Of a DNA stretch of 7,481 nucleotides, positions 5,856 through 7,481 are shown piece by piece. The stretch comes from Chloroflexota bacterium (GTDB lineage: Bacteria > Chloroflexota > Anaerolineae > Aggregatilineales > Phototrophicaceae), in assembly GCA_010092805.1 (NCBI GenBank), contig JAADYY010000132.1, positions 1 through 7,481 of the forward strand. Direction: 5' to 3'. Position numbers and translations under genes: made by a program. The notes beneath the pieces were generated by a model, which did not search any database, was not told where the DNA came from, and was given only the letters and a program-made list of their open reading frames with translations. Position 1 is the stretch's first letter. The number at the start of each line of letters is the position of its first letter.

Positions 5856-6386
5856 TTAGAGGTTCAGCCGCCGCGCCACCCGCAGCAGCCCGGTGATGCT
5901 TTTGCCGTCCACAATGTCGCCGCGCTCGATCATCGCCAACGCTTCGGTGAACGGCACGCGATCCACCTCGATAAACTCATCGGCGTCCTGCGCCAATGGG
6001 TCTTCGCTGAGATCGGTCGCATAAAACAGGTGGATGTATTCAGTCGTGTAGCCCGGCGCGACGTAAATCCCGCCCATCGGCTCCAGCTTGCCAGGCCGAT
6101 ACCCCGTCTCCTCGCGGAGTTCACGCTCCGCACAGATCAGCGGCGCTTCGCCCGGTTCCAGCGTGCCAGCCGGGATCTCGCGCAGCACCACTCCGGCGGC
6201 GATCCGGAATTGACGCACCAACAGCACCTGCAAATCCGCGTCAACGGCGATGATGGCGACAGCGCCGGGATGCCGCACCAATTCACGCTTGGCTGGCGCG
6301 CCGTCGGGCAGTGCTACGTCCAGCACCACCAGATTCACGATCCTGCCAGCGTAGATTTCGGTGGTGTTTACGGTGGTTTCTTCCAC
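5856..6386 (-). CDS. NUDIX hydrolase, ADP-ribose pyrophosphatase-like
   Basis: Cytoplasmic, metal-dependent pyrophosphohydrolase that probably splits ADP-ribose or a related nucleotide-sugar into AMP and a sugar phosphate. The protein has 176 residues, normal for the family. The Nudix box is complete at 74-96 (G74, E80, R88-E89, E92-E93-T94-G95). P111, 16 residues after G95 in YVAPGY, matches the proline typical of ADP-ribose pyrophosphatases. The N-terminal part has GRIVNLVVLDVALPDG and RELVRHPGAVAI, also typical of this subgroup. The start is a GTG at 6386; AGGTGAG lies about 12 bases upstream, a loose spacing, and no ATG is available nearby. The gene begins 47 bp after the LysM gene with no terminator or clear promoter between them, so the two are likely co-transcribed. 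Exact substrate is inferred. Confidence 0.93.
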   Translation of the reverse strand: MEETTVNTTEIYAGRIVNLVVLDVALPDGAPAKRELVRHPGAVAIIAVDADLQVLLVRQFRIAAGVVLREIPAGTLEPGEAPLICAERELREETGYRPGKLEPMGGIYVAPGYTTEYIHLFYATDLSEDPLAQDADEFIEVDRVPFTEALAMIERGDIVDGKSITGLLRVARRLNL

Positions 6387-6433
6387 TAAATGATCTCGCT
6401 CACCTATGGTTGTTAATCTCGCACGAGCGCAGC

Positions 6434-7481
6434 TTACGGGATGATCAATTCCTGACCGATGTAGATCAGGTTGATATTGGCGATGCCATTGACCGCTGCG
6501 ATCTCGTGCACAGTGGGGCCAAAGCGCAGCGACAGGCTGAACAGCGTATCGTTCTGCATCACAGTGTACGTTTGCCCACCACCGCTTGGCGGTACCGATG
6601 TCGCGGCATTTGGGCGGGGGGTGCTGGTCGGCGGCGGTTGCGCCCCACTCGTGCCACAGCCTTCGATCCGCAGCTGCTGCCCTTCAAGGATGAAATTTGG
6701 GTTGACGATGCTGTTGTAGCGCGCGATGTCTTGATACGGCAGGCCGTACAACAACCCGATGCGGAAGAGGTTTTGCCCGCGCCGCACCTCATGGACACAG
6801 TCGTCGCCCGTCAGCACCGGTTGATCGGGTGCTGCGGCGGCAGTGGGCGGCGCGGCGGTCGTCGGGATGATCGGCGGTGTGGGGGTCAGCGAGGGTTGGA
6901 CGTTAGCCAGCGCCGTCTGGAACTCTGCGGTTTGCGTCGCCCCTTCATTTATTGCCGTTGCTGTTAGATTGAGGTCAGACAAACCTGGCTGCTGCGGCGG
7001 TGCCTCAACCGGAGGTACGATGGGCTGCTGCGCTGGCGGTACTTGGCCTTCAGCTTGGGCGTTGAGCGCAGTTGCCGTCGCATTCAGTTCACTGATAGCC
7101 GTCGCTGAACCTGGCAAATCTTGGAGTGCGGCATCGGCGACCTGCGTCCCTGCCTGCGCGACCGTCTGCGGGTCGGCGGTGAACGTCGGCGTCACCTGCG
7201 GCGGGGTCGGGACAATCGGCGTGGCGCTTGGGATTGGCGTTTCGGTTGGGATCAGCGTCGCGGTCGGCGGCGTCAACACCAACGGATCAACTGTCGCGGT
7301 CGGTGTGTCCGTCGAGAGATCCAGCGTGCTGAACGGCGTTAATTCCTCTGGATTGCCGACGCCGCTCGCGGGGTTCAAGCCGCTCGTCTCGGTGGGGGTC
7401 GGTGTCAGCGATGGCAGCGACAGATCGTCCGTTGCCGTGAACGTGGCCGACGGCAGCGGCGTTTCGGTCGGTGTCACCGAC
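6434..7481 (-). CDS. Thr/Pro-rich surface protein with two LysM domains (5'-truncated)
   Basis: Probable secreted or cell-surface peptidoglycan-binding protein. The frame runs off the window's right edge, with Ser in register before the GTG at 7477, so that GTG is probably internal and any signal peptide or membrane anchor is not visible. Numbering from that GTG: residues 1-102 and 196-219 are low-complexity Thr/Pro/Ala linkers (TPTPTET, PTATLIPTETPIP). Residues 103-195 are Ala/Thr/Gln-rich with a duplicated SxLNxTATAxN motif (129-139 and 167-177). The first LysM is at 229-273 (HEVRRGQNLFRIGLLYG, ILEGQQLRI), bracketed by C227 and C274. A short linker follows, and the second LysM fills 303-347 (YTVMQNDTLFSLSLRFG, IYIGQELIIP) to the last residue. 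LysM modules usually bind N-acetylglucosamine-containing glycans. No catalytic domain is present in the visible part. A NUDIX gene follows after 47 bp. Confidence 0.88.
   Translation of the reverse strand, partial: SVTPTETPLPSATFTATDDLSLPSLTPTPTETSGLNPASGVGNPEELTPFSTLDLSTDTPTATVDPLVLTPPTATLIPTETPIPSATPIVPTPPQVTPTFTADPQTVAQAGTQVADAALQDLPGSATAISELNATATALNAQAEGQVPPAQQPIVPPVEAPPQQPGLSDLNLTATAINEGATQTAEFQTALANVQPSLTPTPPIIPTTAAPPTAAAAPDQPVLTGDDCVHEVRRGQNLFRIGLLYGLPYQDIARYNSIVNPNFILEGQQLRIEGCGTSGAQPPPTSTPRPNAATSVPPSGGGQTYTVMQNDTLFSLSLRFGPTVHEIAAVNGIANINLIYIGQELIIP
7172..7481 (-). repeat. Low-complexity Thr/Pro-coding region
   Basis: Degenerate short repeats of ACN-CCN codon pairs (GGTCGGNGTC on the + strand) encode the T/P-rich linker of the LysM protein. 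The copies are not identical at DNA level and form no fixed-length unit, so this is amino-acid compositional bias rather than a tandem DNA repeat. Such linkers are likely flexible and often glycosylated in surface proteins. Confidence 0.6.

Noticed and set aside
6311..6967. 218-codon open frame on the + strand opposite the NUDIX start and LysM region
   Set aside because: Arg/Gly/Cys-rich product with no motif, opposite two well-supported genes.
7172..7481. Possible CRISPR or tandem repeat array (recurrent GTCGG blocks)
   Set aside because: Blocks are irregular in spacing and sequence and stay in frame as Thr/Pro codons; no repeat-spacer pattern.
1..7481. Defence island, mobile element or new multi-gene system
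   Set aside because: No nuclease, transposase, integrase, phage or toxin-antitoxin motifs were seen; the GHKL/Schlafen protein is a regulator type common on chromosomes, and its link to the kinase is only positional.

Overview
This 7.5 kb window looks like ordinary chromosome from a GC-rich member of the Chloroflexota (Anaerolineae-like). The inference rests on three things: a Thr/Pro-rich surface protein with C-terminal LysM domains, a many-TM/GAF histidine kinase whose ATP lid ends in KFMGAGPGLGL, and a bacterial xanthorhodopsin-type rhodopsin. The taxonomic call is inference, as there is no rRNA or other phylogenetic marker beyond rplS. I see no tRNA, rRNA, CRISPR array, transposase, phage gene or integration site.

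Left part, + strand. The window opens inside a light-driven proton-pump rhodopsin (1-675; helix A and the start of helix B lie outside). A strong intrinsic terminator (709-753) closes it. A 200 bp intergenic stretch then carries two small inverted repeats and a weak promoter. It leads to an AlbA_2/Schlafen-GHKL-winged-helix regulator (875-2275). After 55 bp, which holds nested inverted repeats and a good Shine-Dalgarno, comes a TTG-started membrane histidine kinase (2331-4649) with no response regulator in view.

Right part, - strand, read right to left. A 5'-truncated LysM protein (7481-6434) is followed by a NUDIX hydrolase of ADP-ribose pyrophosphatase type (6386-5856). A separate, well-formed promoter (TATAAT at 5795-5800) and a short leader with a 10-bp hairpin then drive rplS (ribosomal protein L19). 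Three bases after the rplS stop lies a class-I glutamine-amidotransferase-like gamma-Glu-GABA hydrolase (5369-4632), whose Shine-Dalgarno is inside the last rplS codons. This gene and the histidine kinase converge and overlap by 18 bp at their 3' ends.

Functionally the window mixes light-energy capture, membrane and DNA-linked signalling, translation, nucleotide-sugar housekeeping and a cell-wall-binding protein. The observations most worth following are the carotenoid-antenna-compatible glycine in the rhodopsin, the regulator/orphan-kinase pair with structured DNA before each gene, and the rplS leader and coupling. I found no convincing new multi-gene system.
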